Shown: positions 17,943-26,640, numbered from the stretch's first letter. The stretch: 64,000 nucleotides of DNA from JAJEFO01 sp965208685 (GCA_965208685.1 CBDBPL010000007.1:868001-932000), one strand, 5' to 3'. Numbers and translations are program-made. The notes: a model not told the origin generated them from the letters alone.

Positions 17943-18785
17943 ATGTCAGTATTCCTCACGGCCAAGCGTTCAACAGCAGCACTCCTTGTCGGATTTGCTG
18001 TCACGATCCTGACCGTCGTCCAGCCCGCCGCCGACACGCTTGATGAAATCAAGTCGCGCGGTCATTTCGTCTTTGGCCTGGAAGTCGGATACAAGCCGTT
18101 CGAATTCCGCGACGAAAACAACGAAATCGTCGGTTACGACATCGACGTGGCCAACGAAATCGGAAAGCGGCTGGGTGTCGAGGCACGCCCGCAGGGAACC
18201 AACTGGGCAACGGTCATACAGACGCTTTACGACGGCGGATTCGATCTCATCCTTGGCGGGATGACTGCCACGGAGAAGAGATACCAGCGCGTGAACTTTT
18301 CGATCCCCTACATGGACGCGAGTTCGGGCCTGCTGGTCATGAGCAACAGCGGAATCATGGGCCGCAGCGAGCTGGGAGGCAAAACCGTTTCGGCCGGTGC
18401 CGGAACGCCGCAGATCAACCAGTTGAAGCTGTCGGCTGAGGAACTGGGCTTCGAATACTCGGGAGAGATCAAGACTTACGATTCGGATGCCGTCGCCTAT
18501 GAAGCGATGCGGGTCGGACGAATTGATGCCTACGCTTCAACGATCGTGAGCCTGCTTGAGTTTGCGAAGACCACCGAAGACTTCGACGTGCTTCCATTCG
18601 CGTCCGATATGTGGGAACAGGAATGGACGGCCATGGCGTTCCGGAAAGAGGACGAAACGCTTCGGGCCGCATTCAACGAGGCAATCCGGGACATGAAGGC
18701 AGACGGAACGCTTGCAGCCCTTCAGGAAAAATGGTTCGGAAAGTCCTTCGTCGATTTGCTGAGCGACGAGGCGCCCACCTGGTAG
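17943..18785 (+). CDS. amino-acid-type ABC transporter substrate-binding protein (family 3)
   Basis: 280 residues with a Sec signal peptide (basic AKR, hydrophobic ALLVGFAVTILTVV, cleavage near residue 31) and a strong AGAAGGAG ribosome-binding site. The family 3 signature is visible as GYKPFEFRDENNEIVGYDIDVA, followed by the ligand Arg/Thr region GGMTATEKRYQRVNFSIPY. These proteins bind polar amino acids or opines. It precedes two His/Glu-type permeases and has the palindrome at 17854-17869 upstream. Confidence 0.9.
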   Translation: MSVFLTAKRSTAALLVGFAVTILTVVQPAADTLDEIKSRGHFVFGLEVGYKPFEFRDENNEIVGYDIDVANEIGKRLGVEARPQGTNWATVIQTLYDGGFDLILGGMTATEKRYQRVNFSIPYMDASSGLLVMSNSGIMGRSELGGKTVSAGAGTPQINQLKLSAEELGFEYSGEIKTYDSDAVAYEAMRVGRIDAYASTIVSLLEFAKTTEDFDVLPFASDMWEQEWTAMAFRKEDETLRAAFNEAIRDMKADGTLAALQEKWFGKSFVDLLSDEAPTW

Positions 18786-18890
18786 ACTCGCCCGGCACCC
18801 ACGGGCCGGAACCTGCCAAGGGCACTTCTGTCTGAGCGGGACGGTCCGCTCGTCCGTGCCGCAGGAAGCCGCTAGAAGGGACAGAGGTCC

Positions 18891-19574
18891 GTGGATGTTG
18901 CCTACATGCTCGACGCGCTCCCAAGGCTCCTTCCGGCGTTTTGGGTGACAATCGAGGTCAGCGCGATTTCCCTCGCGCTGGCCATGTTCTTGGGCCTGAG
19001 TTGCGGTACCGCCCGCGCCTTCATGGCAAAGCGCAATCCCCTGACCTGGCTCATGGACGCCTATGTCGGGCTTGTGCGTTGCACTCCCATAATCGTTCAA
19101 ATCTATGCCGCCTATCTCCTGCTGCCCAAGATCGGCATGCGGCTCGACGTCTTCTGGGTCGGCGTCATCGCGCTGACTTTCAATTCTGCGGGATACCAGA
19201 TCGAGATCGCCAGGGCTGCCGTCCAATCCATCAGCAAGGGGCAGACAGAAGCGGCAACGTCGCTCGGCCTTGGGTGGTGGCACACGATCCGGCTCGTCGT
19301 TTTGCCGCAGGCCTTCAAGCGCATGATACCCGCGGTAACCAATGAAATGTCCCACTTGGTGAAGGCATCTGCTGTCTTGTCGGTCATTTCGCTTTTCGAA
19401 CTCCACAAGGCCGCGACCGCACTGCAGGCCACCAGCTTCAAGTTTGTTGAGCTGCTCGCCGTGCAGGCCATGCTCTACTTGCCTCTGATCCTTGGTGTCA
19501 GCCGCATTGCGAGATACCTTGAAACCGATGTTTTCGGATTCGAGGGCAAGACTGAAACCGTGGACATCCGCTAG
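18891..19574 (+). CDS. amino-acid ABC transporter permease (HisM/GlnP type)
   Basis: 227-residue permease starting with GTG. It has five hydrophobic segments and the EAA-loop ISKGQTEAATSLGLGWWHTIRLVVLPQAF that docks the ATPase. The conserved RGTPxxxQ-like stretch appears as VRCTPIIVQIYAAY. It pairs with the next gene as a heteromeric permease. Confidence 0.9.
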   Translation: MDVAYMLDALPRLLPAFWVTIEVSAISLALAMFLGLSCGTARAFMAKRNPLTWLMDAYVGLVRCTPIIVQIYAAYLLLPKIGMRLDVFWVGVIALTFNSAGYQIEIARAAVQSISKGQTEAATSLGLGWWHTIRLVVLPQAFKRMIPAVTNEMSHLVKASAVLSVISLFELHKAATALQATSFKFVELLAVQAMLYLPLILGVSRIARYLETDVFGFEGKTETVDIR

Positions 19575-19578
19575 CGCC

Positions 19579-20232
19579 ATGAACGTTCTCGATATCCAGT
19601 TCATGCTCGAGATCCTGCCGAAAATGCTATTTGCGGCTCTGGTCACCCTGGAGATTTCCGTGCTGGCGGTAGTTTTCAGCATTGCCCTCGGCATCCTCCT
19701 CACGACCTGGAAGCTGCTCGGTGGGAAGGTCTCTGGTGCCCTGATTCAGGCCTTCGTCGAGTTTACGCGAGGCGTGCCCCAGCTGGTGCAGATCGCGATC
19801 ATTTACTTCGCGCTTCCGCGCTTCGGCGTTGTCCTGAACGAATTCTGGACCGGTGTGGTCGCCTTGACGTTCATCGGTGCCGGGTACGCCATAGAGATCA
19901 TTCGGGGTGCGGTCGAAAGTCTCGACAGGGGACAGCGCGAAAGCGCCATTGCGCTGGGATTGAGCGAATTGCAAACCCTCTTCCTCGTGCTCTTTCCGCA
20001 GGCGGCACGACGCATCCTGCCACCACTGACCAATGAACTCGCGAATGTCATCAAGGCGTCGGCACTCCTTTCCGTGATTTCGGTAAACGAGCTGACCAAG
20101 GTCGCAAACGACATCATATTCGAGTATTTCGTCGTGATCGAAGTCTTGATTGAACTGGCAGGGCTGTACATCGTCATCATCGGTGGTCTGATATGGCTTT
20201 CGCGCGCGCTTGAGAAACGGACACGGGCCTGA
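19579..20232 (+). CDS. amino-acid ABC transporter permease (HisQ/GlnP type)
   Basis: 217-residue permease, four nt after the previous one. RGVPQLVQIAIIYFALP and the EAA loop LDRGQRESAIALGLSELQTLFLVLFPQAA mark the polar-amino-acid permease family. The stop overlaps the ATG of the racemase-aminotransferase fusion gene by one base. No cognate HisP/GlnQ-type ATPase follows, so the importer must borrow an ATPase encoded elsewhere. Confidence 0.9.
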   Translation: MNVLDIQFMLEILPKMLFAALVTLEISVLAVVFSIALGILLTTWKLLGGKVSGALIQAFVEFTRGVPQLVQIAIIYFALPRFGVVLNEFWTGVVALTFIGAGYAIEIIRGAVESLDRGQRESAIALGLSELQTLFLVLFPQAARRILPPLTNELANVIKASALLSVISVNELTKVANDIIFEYFVVIEVLIELAGLYIVIIGGLIWLSRALEKRTRA

Positions 20233-22169
20233 TGGCAGGCGATGCTGCGGCAATCGGGCTGCTCTGGCCCTCCGACGGTCGCAATGACCGCGAATTCTGG
20301 CGCTGGTTGCCTAACAACATTTCTCTCCTGGTTGCCCGCTACCCGGTCGGGGGAACGCTCGACCTCGAACAACTCGAGCGGGATGCCGACATGGAAGTTC
20401 TGACAAAGGCGGCCTGCTTGCTGCAGCAAGCCCGGCCGGACGTGATTGGACTTGGAGACTGCGCCGCCGGGTTTGTCGGCGGCGCGGCTGCAGAACTGGC
20501 GAAGACGCAGGCAATCGAGGATGCAACCGGCATCCCGGTTATCTCCATGAGCATCTCGCTTGCGAAGGCCATTTTGCATCTCGGAGCACGACAGGTAGCT
20601 GTTCTCTCCCCTTACGGTGCCGACGTCTCCGAAAGACTCAATCTCTTTCTGTCCGGTTACGGCCTCGACGTGGTGCGGTGCCATGTCCTGTCCTGCGATG
20701 ACGAAACGTCGATCGACGCAATGACTGCCGCCGATTGGCTGACGTTCTCACGTCGTGCCGATAGCTCCTCTGCACAGGCGGTCCTGGTTGCAGGTGGTGG
20801 CGCAAGCCTGTTTCCGGTTGTGGAGGAGATGGAAGCGCTCCTCGACAAACCGGTCGTGTGCGGACCGGGCGCGCTGATTTGGGAAGCACTTGCGCACATC
20901 GGAGATGCCGATTCGCGCACCGGGCGCGGCACGCTCTTTCGTGAGCGTGCCACAATGAACCACCATCATGCGCCCTGCGCCCCGGCTTCGCTCATGTCGT
21001 GCGCGACGAAAACCTACGCAGTCAGTGCATCACCGCCGATGATTTCCGGTGGCGCCGGTTCATGGCTGCTCGATTCCGAAGGCAGACGCTACCTGGACTT
21101 TGCGTGCGGGTCCGGTACGACGAACCTCGGCCACAATCATCCCGCAATCATGGACGCAGTGGAAACCCAGTTGAACAGTGGGTTGGCACATGTCGGTCCG
21201 CACTTCCTCAGCGATGAGCAGGTGAGGCTCTACCGACTGCTGCGGAATGCTTTGCCGGAGAGCCTTGCCCGGTTTCATCCGGCGACCAACGGGACAGAGG
21301 CTACGGAGACCGCGCTGAAGGCGGCAATGCACTTTACCGGCAAGCGCCGTTTCCTCGCATTCGAGGGCAGCTACCACGGACGCACCATCGGCGCGCTGGC
21401 AGTGTCGGAAAGCAAGGGACGCAACCGGTCACTCGGTCCGCTCCTGCCTGACACCGTTTTTGCACCTTACGGCTGCCCACCGGATCGGCTGGAGCGAATA
21501 ATCGATGGCGCGCAACCGCTGGCGGGGATCGTGGTGGAGCCGGCCCAGGCCACGCGGGGCATGATCTTCCCTGCGAAGGGCTGGCTGCGGACGCTGGCGA
21601 ATCTCGCGGAAGCCCGCGAAGTTCCGTTGATTGCCGACGAGGTCTTTACCGGGCTTGGGCGGACCGGACATCTCTTTTCGTTCATGGGCGAAGACTTCGT
21701 GCCGGACCTTCTAGTTCTCGGAAAGGCATTCGGTGGCGGATTTCCGGCGGGGCTGGTCGCCGGGCGCGAAGACATCATGACCACGTGGCTGCCTGGGACC
21801 CAGTCGTCGACGTTCCAGCTTCACCCGGTTTCGGCTGCCGCCGCCCGTGCCTCGCTTGAGTACATCGTGGCGAATGGCGTGCCCGAAATGGCCAGCCGCA
21901 TCGCGCGATGGATCTCAGTATACAGTGCAATGCTCGTCGATTTTCCATTTGTTGCAGACATTCGCGTGGAAATCGCCGACGATGCCGGTGCTCCGGATCA
22001 TGATCGGACGAGAGCCATTCGCGCAGACGCGCTCGAAAACGGACTGATTACCTGGGAATGTGGCTCGTCTGGCCATGTCATTGGAATTGTCCCGCCTTTG
22101 ACGATTTCCGAACGGGAAATAGCCCATGGTTTCGATCTGTTGCGCAAGTCCTTCGCTCGAATCCGATGA
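20232..22169 (+). CDS. fusion of Asp/Glu-racemase-fold (maleate isomerase/AMDase-like) domain and class III aminotransferase
   Basis: 645 residues in one open frame. Residues 1-~237 match the Asp/Glu racemase superfamily, nearest the maleate cis-trans isomerase/arylmalonate decarboxylase branch: GLWPSDGRND-like start, C77 in GLGDCAAGF and C210 in VVCGPGALIWEAL give the two-cysteine site. Residues ~240-645 are a complete class III aminotransferase with GTTNLGHNHP, FEGSYHGRTIGAL, ADEVFTGLGRTG and PLP lysine K498 in LGKAFGGGFP. An internal ATG at 20955 begins the second half, so separate production of the aminotransferase cannot be excluded. The fusion implies the two activities act on successive intermediates. 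Confidence 0.85.
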   Translation: MAGDAAAIGLLWPSDGRNDREFWRWLPNNISLLVARYPVGGTLDLEQLERDADMEVLTKAACLLQQARPDVIGLGDCAAGFVGGAAAELAKTQAIEDATGIPVISMSISLAKAILHLGARQVAVLSPYGADVSERLNLFLSGYGLDVVRCHVLSCDDETSIDAMTAADWLTFSRRADSSSAQAVLVAGGGASLFPVVEEMEALLDKPVVCGPGALIWEALAHIGDADSRTGRGTLFRERATMNHHHAPCAPASLMSCATKTYAVSASPPMISGGAGSWLLDSEGRRYLDFACGSGTTNLGHNHPAIMDAVETQLNSGLAHVGPHFLSDEQVRLYRLLRNALPESLARFHPATNGTEATETALKAAMHFTGKRRFLAFEGSYHGRTIGALAVSESKGRNRSLGPLLPDTVFAPYGCPPDRLERIIDGAQPLAGIVVEPAQATRGMIFPAKGWLRTLANLAEAREVPLIADEVFTGLGRTGHLFSFMGEDFVPDLLVLGKAFGGGFPAGLVAGREDIMTTWLPGTQSSTFQLHPVSAAAARASLEYIVANGVPEMASRIARWISVYSAMLVDFPFVADIRVEIADDAGAPDHDRTRAIRADALENGLITWECGSSGHVIGIVPPLTISEREIAHGFDLLRKSFARIR

Positions 22170-22207
22170 GTTCCAACAAATCCCGGCGATTGGAACCGGT
22201 GACCGGT

Positions 22208-22534
22208 TCATGAGGGGAGGCCTCTGGCTGCAAAGCCGCTTATCGGGTACAGCGAGAGACCCGCCGCCGGCGTCATCCTGCCTGCCGTCAGGCCCAAGGC
22301 CCGATCGGCGGGGACCACCCTGCGCGCGGAATTCCGAGCCAGCCCAAGGTCTCGGGCCACCGACCGGATCGACGGGCCCTCCACCAGGCACATCCGACAG
22401 TTCTTCGCGATCGTCTCCACCACCGGAATTCTCTGATTCTCCCGCAAACCGCAAACACGGTCGCGAGCGTTTTCGATTGCGTCATCAACGCGGGCGAGTT
22501 TCAGACTGTAAATCACCGAGGCCAAGGTCGGCAC
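22208..22534 (-). pseudogene. relic of an IS21-type transposase N-terminus (IstA-like)
   Basis: The minus strand encodes a short stretch, CLVEGPSIRSVARDLGLARN, that resembles the helix-turn-helix at the N-terminus of IS21-type IstA transposases (pattern VEGxSIRxIARELGxSRxTVR). No DDE catalytic domain, istB or inverted ends are visible, and the flanking residues do not match. It looks like a decayed insertion-sequence fragment just before the tRNA-Arg. The rest of 22170-22666 holds nothing else I can identify. Confidence 0.4.
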
Positions 22535-22666
22535 ATTGGTTGAAGCACAGAATCCTTGCCTGGAACTACTCGGGTAACGGAACGATCACAGCGTGTGATG
22601 CTGGTGCGATGCTGGTGCAGGGATGCACTTGCGAAGAGGCGGCAACCTTACTATCAGGTCGCATTG

Positions 22667-22743
<77 letters not shown>

Positions 22744-22969
22744 CTTCCCTTGAAGTGCATGATCTTGACCCATGCGTGGATCTTGGCGCCGCAATGCGCA
22801 TTTTCCGTCATGACGAAACGGCTGGCAGTCCGGGCGTGTCTCCGGAGATCACGGCGTTTGAGGTCTGCTTCTGGGCTTTGCTGCGTGTCTTTGCAGGGGG
22901 CTGCAACTCGCGGCGGACATGAGGGGCCATGATCCGGCAGCTATTGATTCAGGCATTTCTTGCCAGCAA

Positions 22970-22977
22970 TGCTATCA
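22970..22977 (+). promoter_or_regulatory. FitA-type operator half-site upstream of the toxin-antitoxin operon
   Basis: TGCTATCA lies 33 nt before the antitoxin ATG. From memory, gonococcal FitAB binds TGCTATCA-N12-TGATAGCA. Here the left half is exact, while the right half at the expected distance (22990-22997) is only a 4/8 match. Autoregulation is therefore plausible but not shown. Confidence 0.35.
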
Positions 22978-23010
22978 TTGATTACATTGTGACAAGTATG
23001 GAAGGGATTC

Positions 23011-23253
23011 ATGGCCAGCATTACCATCCGCAATCTTGACGACCGTCTCAAAGGGCGTCTGCGCGTTCGTGCGGCCGAGCATGGCCGTTCGATGGAAGAG
23101 GAAGTGCGGCAAATTCTGAGGCAGGTCATTGGCCCCCCGGCAGAGAACAGAAATCTCGGCGAAGCCATCCATCGGCGGTTCGCCGCCATGGGAGGCGTGG
23201 AGCTTGAACTGCCGGATCGGGATCCAGTGCCTGAGCCGCCAAGCTTCGATTGA
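23011..23253 (+). CDS. fitA: FitA/VapB-type antitoxin (ribbon-helix-helix)
   Basis: 80 residues. The N-terminal ~40 form a ribbon-helix-helix DNA-binding domain (ASITIRNLDDRLKGRLRVRA, then GRSMEEEVRQILRQ), as in FitA. The C-terminal part is the extended segment that would thread into the PIN toxin's active site, ending VPEPPSFD. GAAGGGA lies 5 nt before the ATG. It is 4 nt upstream of the toxin gene, the standard antitoxin-toxin order. The pair sits between a tRNA and its degenerate 3' copy, suggesting horizontal arrival. Confidence 0.9.
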   Translation: MASITIRNLDDRLKGRLRVRAAEHGRSMEEEVRQILRQVIGPPAENRNLGEAIHRRFAAMGGVELELPDRDPVPEPPSFD

Positions 23254-23257
23254 GACC

Positions 23258-23680
23258 ATGATCCTGATCGACACCAACGTCGTCTCGGAGCTGATGCGGC
23301 CGTTGCCCGCTCCCGCCGTTTTGGACTGGTTCGGGAGTCAGGACAATTCCGGTCTTCACCTGAGCGCGGTTGGAGAGGCCGAATTGCGGCGCGGAGCCCT
23401 GATCTTTCCGGCCGGGCGGCTCCGGGACAGGTTGGTTGCTGAGATCAACGCCCTGGTTTGGGATGACTTCGGGTACCGCGTATTGCCATTCGACAGCGCC
23501 GCCGCTCAGGAGTTTGCAGCGATCTTCGCTGACCGACGAGCAGCCGGTCGGGCGATCAGCTTCCCCGACTGTCAGATTGCCGCAATTGCTCGTGCCCACA
23601 GGGCCGCAATTGCCACGCGCAATGGGAGAGATTTCGAGGGATGCGGGATCAAGATCGTCGACCCGTGGGTTCCGCGTTGA
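23258..23680 (+). CDS. fitB: FitB/VapC-type PIN-domain toxin ribonuclease
   Basis: 140 residues, the normal PIN toxin length. Acidic metal ligands are in place: Asp5 in LIDTNVVSEL, Glu in VGEAELRRGAL, Asp in SFPDCQIAAIA and Asp in TRNGRDFEG. VapC/FitB toxins cleave RNA (often tRNA) unless bound by the antitoxin. The start at 23258 follows the antitoxin stop by 4 nt, so the genes are coupled. It appears intact. Confidence 0.92.
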   Translation: MILIDTNVVSELMRPLPAPAVLDWFGSQDNSGLHLSAVGEAELRRGALIFPAGRLRDRLVAEINALVWDDFGYRVLPFDSAAAQEFAAIFADRRAAGRAISFPDCQIAAIARAHRAAIATRNGRDFEGCGIKIVDPWVPR

Positions 23681-23733
23681 AAGCCATCGAACGTCTCGAT
23701 TGTCTATCCAGGAATCCGAGACAAATTGTGAGT

Positions 23734-23771
23734 GGCAGAGGCTGGAGACACGAATCCTCTCGCGTGCGCCA
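23734..23771 (+). repeat. degenerate copy of the tRNA-Arg 3' end (att-like right copy)
   Basis: 38 nt matching 32/38 positions of 22706-22743 and ending with GTGCGCCA. The six mismatches are mostly in the TPC stem-loop, so it is not a functional tRNA part. It marks the probable right boundary of a small integrated element. The remaining bases of 23681-24031 show no gene, integrase or other feature that I can support. Confidence 0.7.
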
Positions 23772-24031
23772 ATTCTCTCAATACCGTCGATAACCAATGG
23801 ATGCGCTACCTTCTGTCGGATTTCTGCAGCCGAGGATTGGAAGCAAAGCAGCCAGATGTGGCGTGATCCCACGCGTTTGTAGCGGCGCATGGATTTCGCA
23901 CGAGGGACCCGAAATGTGCATTCAAGCTTGTCGAAGGACACGACAAGCGCAGCTGCGCTTGCTGCACGCGGCAAAACTCAATTGATTGGCCCAACTTTGG
24001 TAGTCCGTTTGCAGGCACAATGGGACACTCG

Positions 24032-24505
24032 CTATGCCGAGCCCGGTCTCTGCATGAACAGGAAGAATATTCCGATGAGGATCAGGCAACTGCCGAGTAC
24101 CTGGCTCCAGGAAATGTGTTCCCTCAGGACAAGGAACGAAAACAGCAGCGCAATGACAATCGTGCCGCTCACGATTGTTGGAATGGCAATGCTCGCATCC
24201 ATCGACTTCATTCCTGCAACACCCCCGAAGAGGTAGAGATAGCCAATCTCCGCGCCTCCGATGCATAACCCGGCAACCGCAGCCCAGAAATAAGACCCCG
24301 GAGACAGCGAAAACACGTGTCCGCCTCGAAGCGCCAGAACGGCAAGAAACATGATCGATGTAAGAAGCGCAGCGACTTGAATGCACATAGTGGCGAGAAC
24401 GGTTGTTGTGGCCCCGGAAGGAACGTGCCCTCCCGACAGCTTCAAGAACAGGTTGTAGCCCGCATAAAGAATTGTAACCGCGGCAAGTAGTGTGATGCCA
24501 GCCAT
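24032..24505 (-). CDS. single-domain EamA/DMT-type membrane transporter
   Basis: 157 residues with about five hydrophobic helices and the EamA ending (VLREHISWSQVLGSCLILIGIFF), preceded by a GGGAGGGA ribosome-binding site. Classic EamA exporters carry two such domains (~300 residues); this one has a single unit and would have to work as a dimer, like small multidrug-resistance-type proteins. It is downstream of the LacI-type regulator on the same strand and could belong to that locus. The substrate is unknown. Confidence 0.75.
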   Translation of the reverse strand: MAGITLLAAVTILYAGYNLFLKLSGGHVPSGATTTVLATMCIQVAALLTSIMFLAVLALRGGHVFSLSPGSYFWAAVAGLCIGGAEIGYLYLFGGVAGMKSMDASIAIPTIVSGTIVIALLFSFLVLREHISWSQVLGSCLILIGIFFLFMQRPGSA

Positions 24506-24548
24506 CGATCCCTCCCTATCCTATTCTGAAATGGCGAATTTGGCCCAG

Positions 24549-24659
24549 TCAGGCGGCAGACGCACGAATTCGGGTGACTTGCTCCTCCATCGCCACTAGC
24601 ACTTCGTCAAGCGCGCGGACAGCGCCCGTTTGCAAATGTTCCATGGCCTGTTCCTGCAT
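24549..24659 (-). CDS. possible 36-residue ORF between regulator and transporter
   Basis: A 36-codon frame starting three bases after the LacI-type regulator stop, rich in charged helix-forming residues (LDEVLVAMEEQVTRIRASAA at its end). It may be a real small peptide or the tail of a lost gene. No family recognised. Confidence 0.25.
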   Translation of the reverse strand: MQEQAMEHLQTGAVRALDEVLVAMEEQVTRIRASAA

Positions 24660-24662
24660 CTG

Positions 24663-25691
24663 TCAGCGAAGATTCTCGACCATGATCAATTCGGTCGGTA
24701 TCGTGCCGGGAGATGGCGCGTTGCCTTCGAAATGGTGAACAAGTGAATCGACAGCAGTGTGCGCCGCGCGCTCCATGTCCTGATGCACGACGACGTCGAA
24801 TATTCCTGAGAGGAGGCCATTTCGGGTTAATGGCGTCAGGTTGAAGGCACAGTAGACGATCTGTTTCTGCCGCCCAGATTCCAGGAGAGCCTTCTCAATT
24901 CCCCTGTTGCCCCCGCCAATGCAGCAAATGCCGCGCAGGTTGTCGCAGTCTTTCAGAAGATCACGGGCCATGACGTAGATGCGTTGCGGGTCGTCACCGC
25001 TGGAGAATGTCGCAAGGATCCCGAGGTGATGAAAGCTGTCACGTATGACGCTGCGGAATCCGGCCTCTCGTTCCTCGTGGCTGCGATAAAGCTCGCCTCC
25101 GGCGAACAGTGCGAGGTCGCCTGAATCGCTACATAGACGTCCCGTGAGAAGACCGGCGGCCCTTCCCGCCGCACGATTGTCGAGACCCACGTAGGCCAGC
25201 CGGTCCGATGCGGGGAGATCGGTGAGTATGCAGACGACGGGCACTCCCGCGTTGGCAAGACGGGCGATGGCGTCGCGCACCAGCGGATGTTCAAGAGGTT
25301 GAACAATCACGCCGTCCGTCCCTCGCTCCATGCATTCGTCAAGGGTGCGGCGCAGAGCTTCGGGAACCATTCGTTTCGAAAATGTTCGACGGTAACTGAA
25401 GCCGACCCGTTCGCAGTAGGTCTTCAGTTCGGACGACAGGACGTCGTTTGCAAACCCCGCGCCTTCAGCGAGGACGACATCTATTGTCAGGCCCGCAGGC
25501 ACCGATGGAATGACCCTTGGGCGAGCGGTCGATGCGCCAAGGCGATCCATGGCATCGAGCACCTTCTTGATCGTTTTCGCGCGTACGCCAGGCCGGCCGT
25601 TGAGGACGCGGTCCACCGTGGCTGTGCTTACTCCAGCCTGCAAAGCGACGTCGATGACACGCGGTTTCCGTTGATTTTCTGATGTACTCAT
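24663..25691 (-). CDS. LacI-family transcriptional regulator
   Basis: 342 residues. The N-terminal helix-turn-helix IDVALQAGVSTATVDRVLNGRPGV is the LacI type, followed by the hinge and a periplasmic-binding-protein-like sensor domain (IDVVLAEGAGFANDV at its start, SHEEREAGF later). Such sensors with a sugar-ABC-like fold usually bind a sugar, sugar acid or cyclitol. It is divergent from the plus-strand catabolic genes starting at 25835, which it probably controls from the intergenic region 25692-25834. Confidence 0.9.
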   Translation of the reverse strand: MSTSENQRKPRVIDVALQAGVSTATVDRVLNGRPGVRAKTIKKVLDAMDRLGASTARPRVIPSVPAGLTIDVVLAEGAGFANDVLSSELKTYCERVGFSYRRTFSKRMVPEALRRTLDECMERGTDGVIVQPLEHPLVRDAIARLANAGVPVVCILTDLPASDRLAYVGLDNRAAGRAAGLLTGRLCSDSGDLALFAGGELYRSHEEREAGFRSVIRDSFHHLGILATFSSGDDPQRIYVMARDLLKDCDNLRGICCIGGGNRGIEKALLESGRQKQIVYCAFNLTPLTRNGLLSGIFDVVVHQDMERAAHTAVDSLVHHFEGNAPSPGTIPTELIMVENLR

Positions 25692-25834
25692 TCGAGTTTT
25701 GATGCCTCATTGACGCGAACCAATCAAGTTTCTGGTTTTCTGCCGCCAAGAGAGGCAATCCCATGCCGTCACCAAGTGCATTCCTGTTCAGAGTGGCATT
25801 AGATCGGCTAGCCTTTGCCGGGAGGGGGATTCGA

Positions 25835-26638
25835 TTGCTCGAAACCAGTAATCGCGATGCTGCGCTTGCCGGGCTTGCACGCAGGCTGGGTGAAGCTTGG
25901 CTCGGCTGTTCGCGGATTGCGGAATTGCGGGATACGGAAATTCCGACAAACCGGACGGAAGCCTATTTCGTGGCCGACCGAATGGCGAGGCGGATCGATG
26001 ACGAGTTGTCCGGCTGGAAAGTCGGGGCGACGAGTGCGCGGATGCGTGAGCTGGACGGACACAGCGACGTCATTCCTGGCCGGATTTTCAGATCGGTCAC
26101 ATGGGAGGGTGGCGAGGTTGCCCTGCCCATCGAGCGATTCCCAGACGCGCGAGCCGAAGCTGAGTTCGCGTTTCGCGTGACCGCAGACGTTACTCCCGCT
26201 GAAATCGAAGACCCCGACCGAATGGCCGAAATCGCGGTGCTGCATCCGGCCGTTGAAATTATCGGAAATCGCTTCCTGGCCAAGGATCTGGATGCAGAAC
26301 AGAATTCGCTGATGACCGTGGCGGACAATGGCGGCGGCATTGGATTTGTTTTCGGCACACCGGTCAAGAACTGGCGTGGGCTGGACTTGCTGAACCATGA
26401 AGTTCGCGTAAGCGTGGATGGCGGCGCACCGTCGGACAACTTCCTGGGCAGCATGCGCGGGCCGCCCCTGCAGGCGCTTTGCGATCTGGCAAACCACTTG
26501 ACCGGGCGAGGATTTCAGCTGGCGGCAGGCGATTTTGTCTCGACCGGCGCCGCCTGCGTGCCGCAGCCGGTTGCCAAGGGCAGTCGCGTTGAAGCGGATT
26601 TCGGAACGCTTGGAAGAATCAATGTGAGGTTCGACTGA
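25835..26638 (+). CDS. 2-keto-4-pentenoate hydratase / fumarylacetoacetate-hydrolase-fold protein
   Basis: 267 residues from a TTG start, chosen because GGAGGGGG lies 6-14 nt upstream and this gives the family's usual N-terminus and length. An in-frame ATG at 25763 (AGAGAGG upstream) would add 24 residues that look unlike the family. MhpD-like features: KVGATS early, the acidic EAEFAFRV motif, HPAVEIIGNR, and VADNGGGIGFVFG. The family adds water to 2-hydroxydienoates or opens related acids. It heads the LacI-linked gene run and is 2 nt before the reductase. Confidence 0.8.
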   Translation: MLETSNRDAALAGLARRLGEAWLGCSRIAELRDTEIPTNRTEAYFVADRMARRIDDELSGWKVGATSARMRELDGHSDVIPGRIFRSVTWEGGEVALPIERFPDARAEAEFAFRVTADVTPAEIEDPDRMAEIAVLHPAVEIIGNRFLAKDLDAEQNSLMTVADNGGGIGFVFGTPVKNWRGLDLLNHEVRVSVDGGAPSDNFLGSMRGPPLQALCDLANHLTGRGFQLAAGDFVSTGAACVPQPVAKGSRVEADFGTLGRINVRFD

Positions 26639-26640
26639 GG

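Noticed and set aside
22987..22995. TTGTGACAA near the FitA start as a third GntR operator
   Set aside because: The half-site spacing is one base instead of two, and it lies outside the catabolic locus next to a self-regulating toxin-antitoxin operon.
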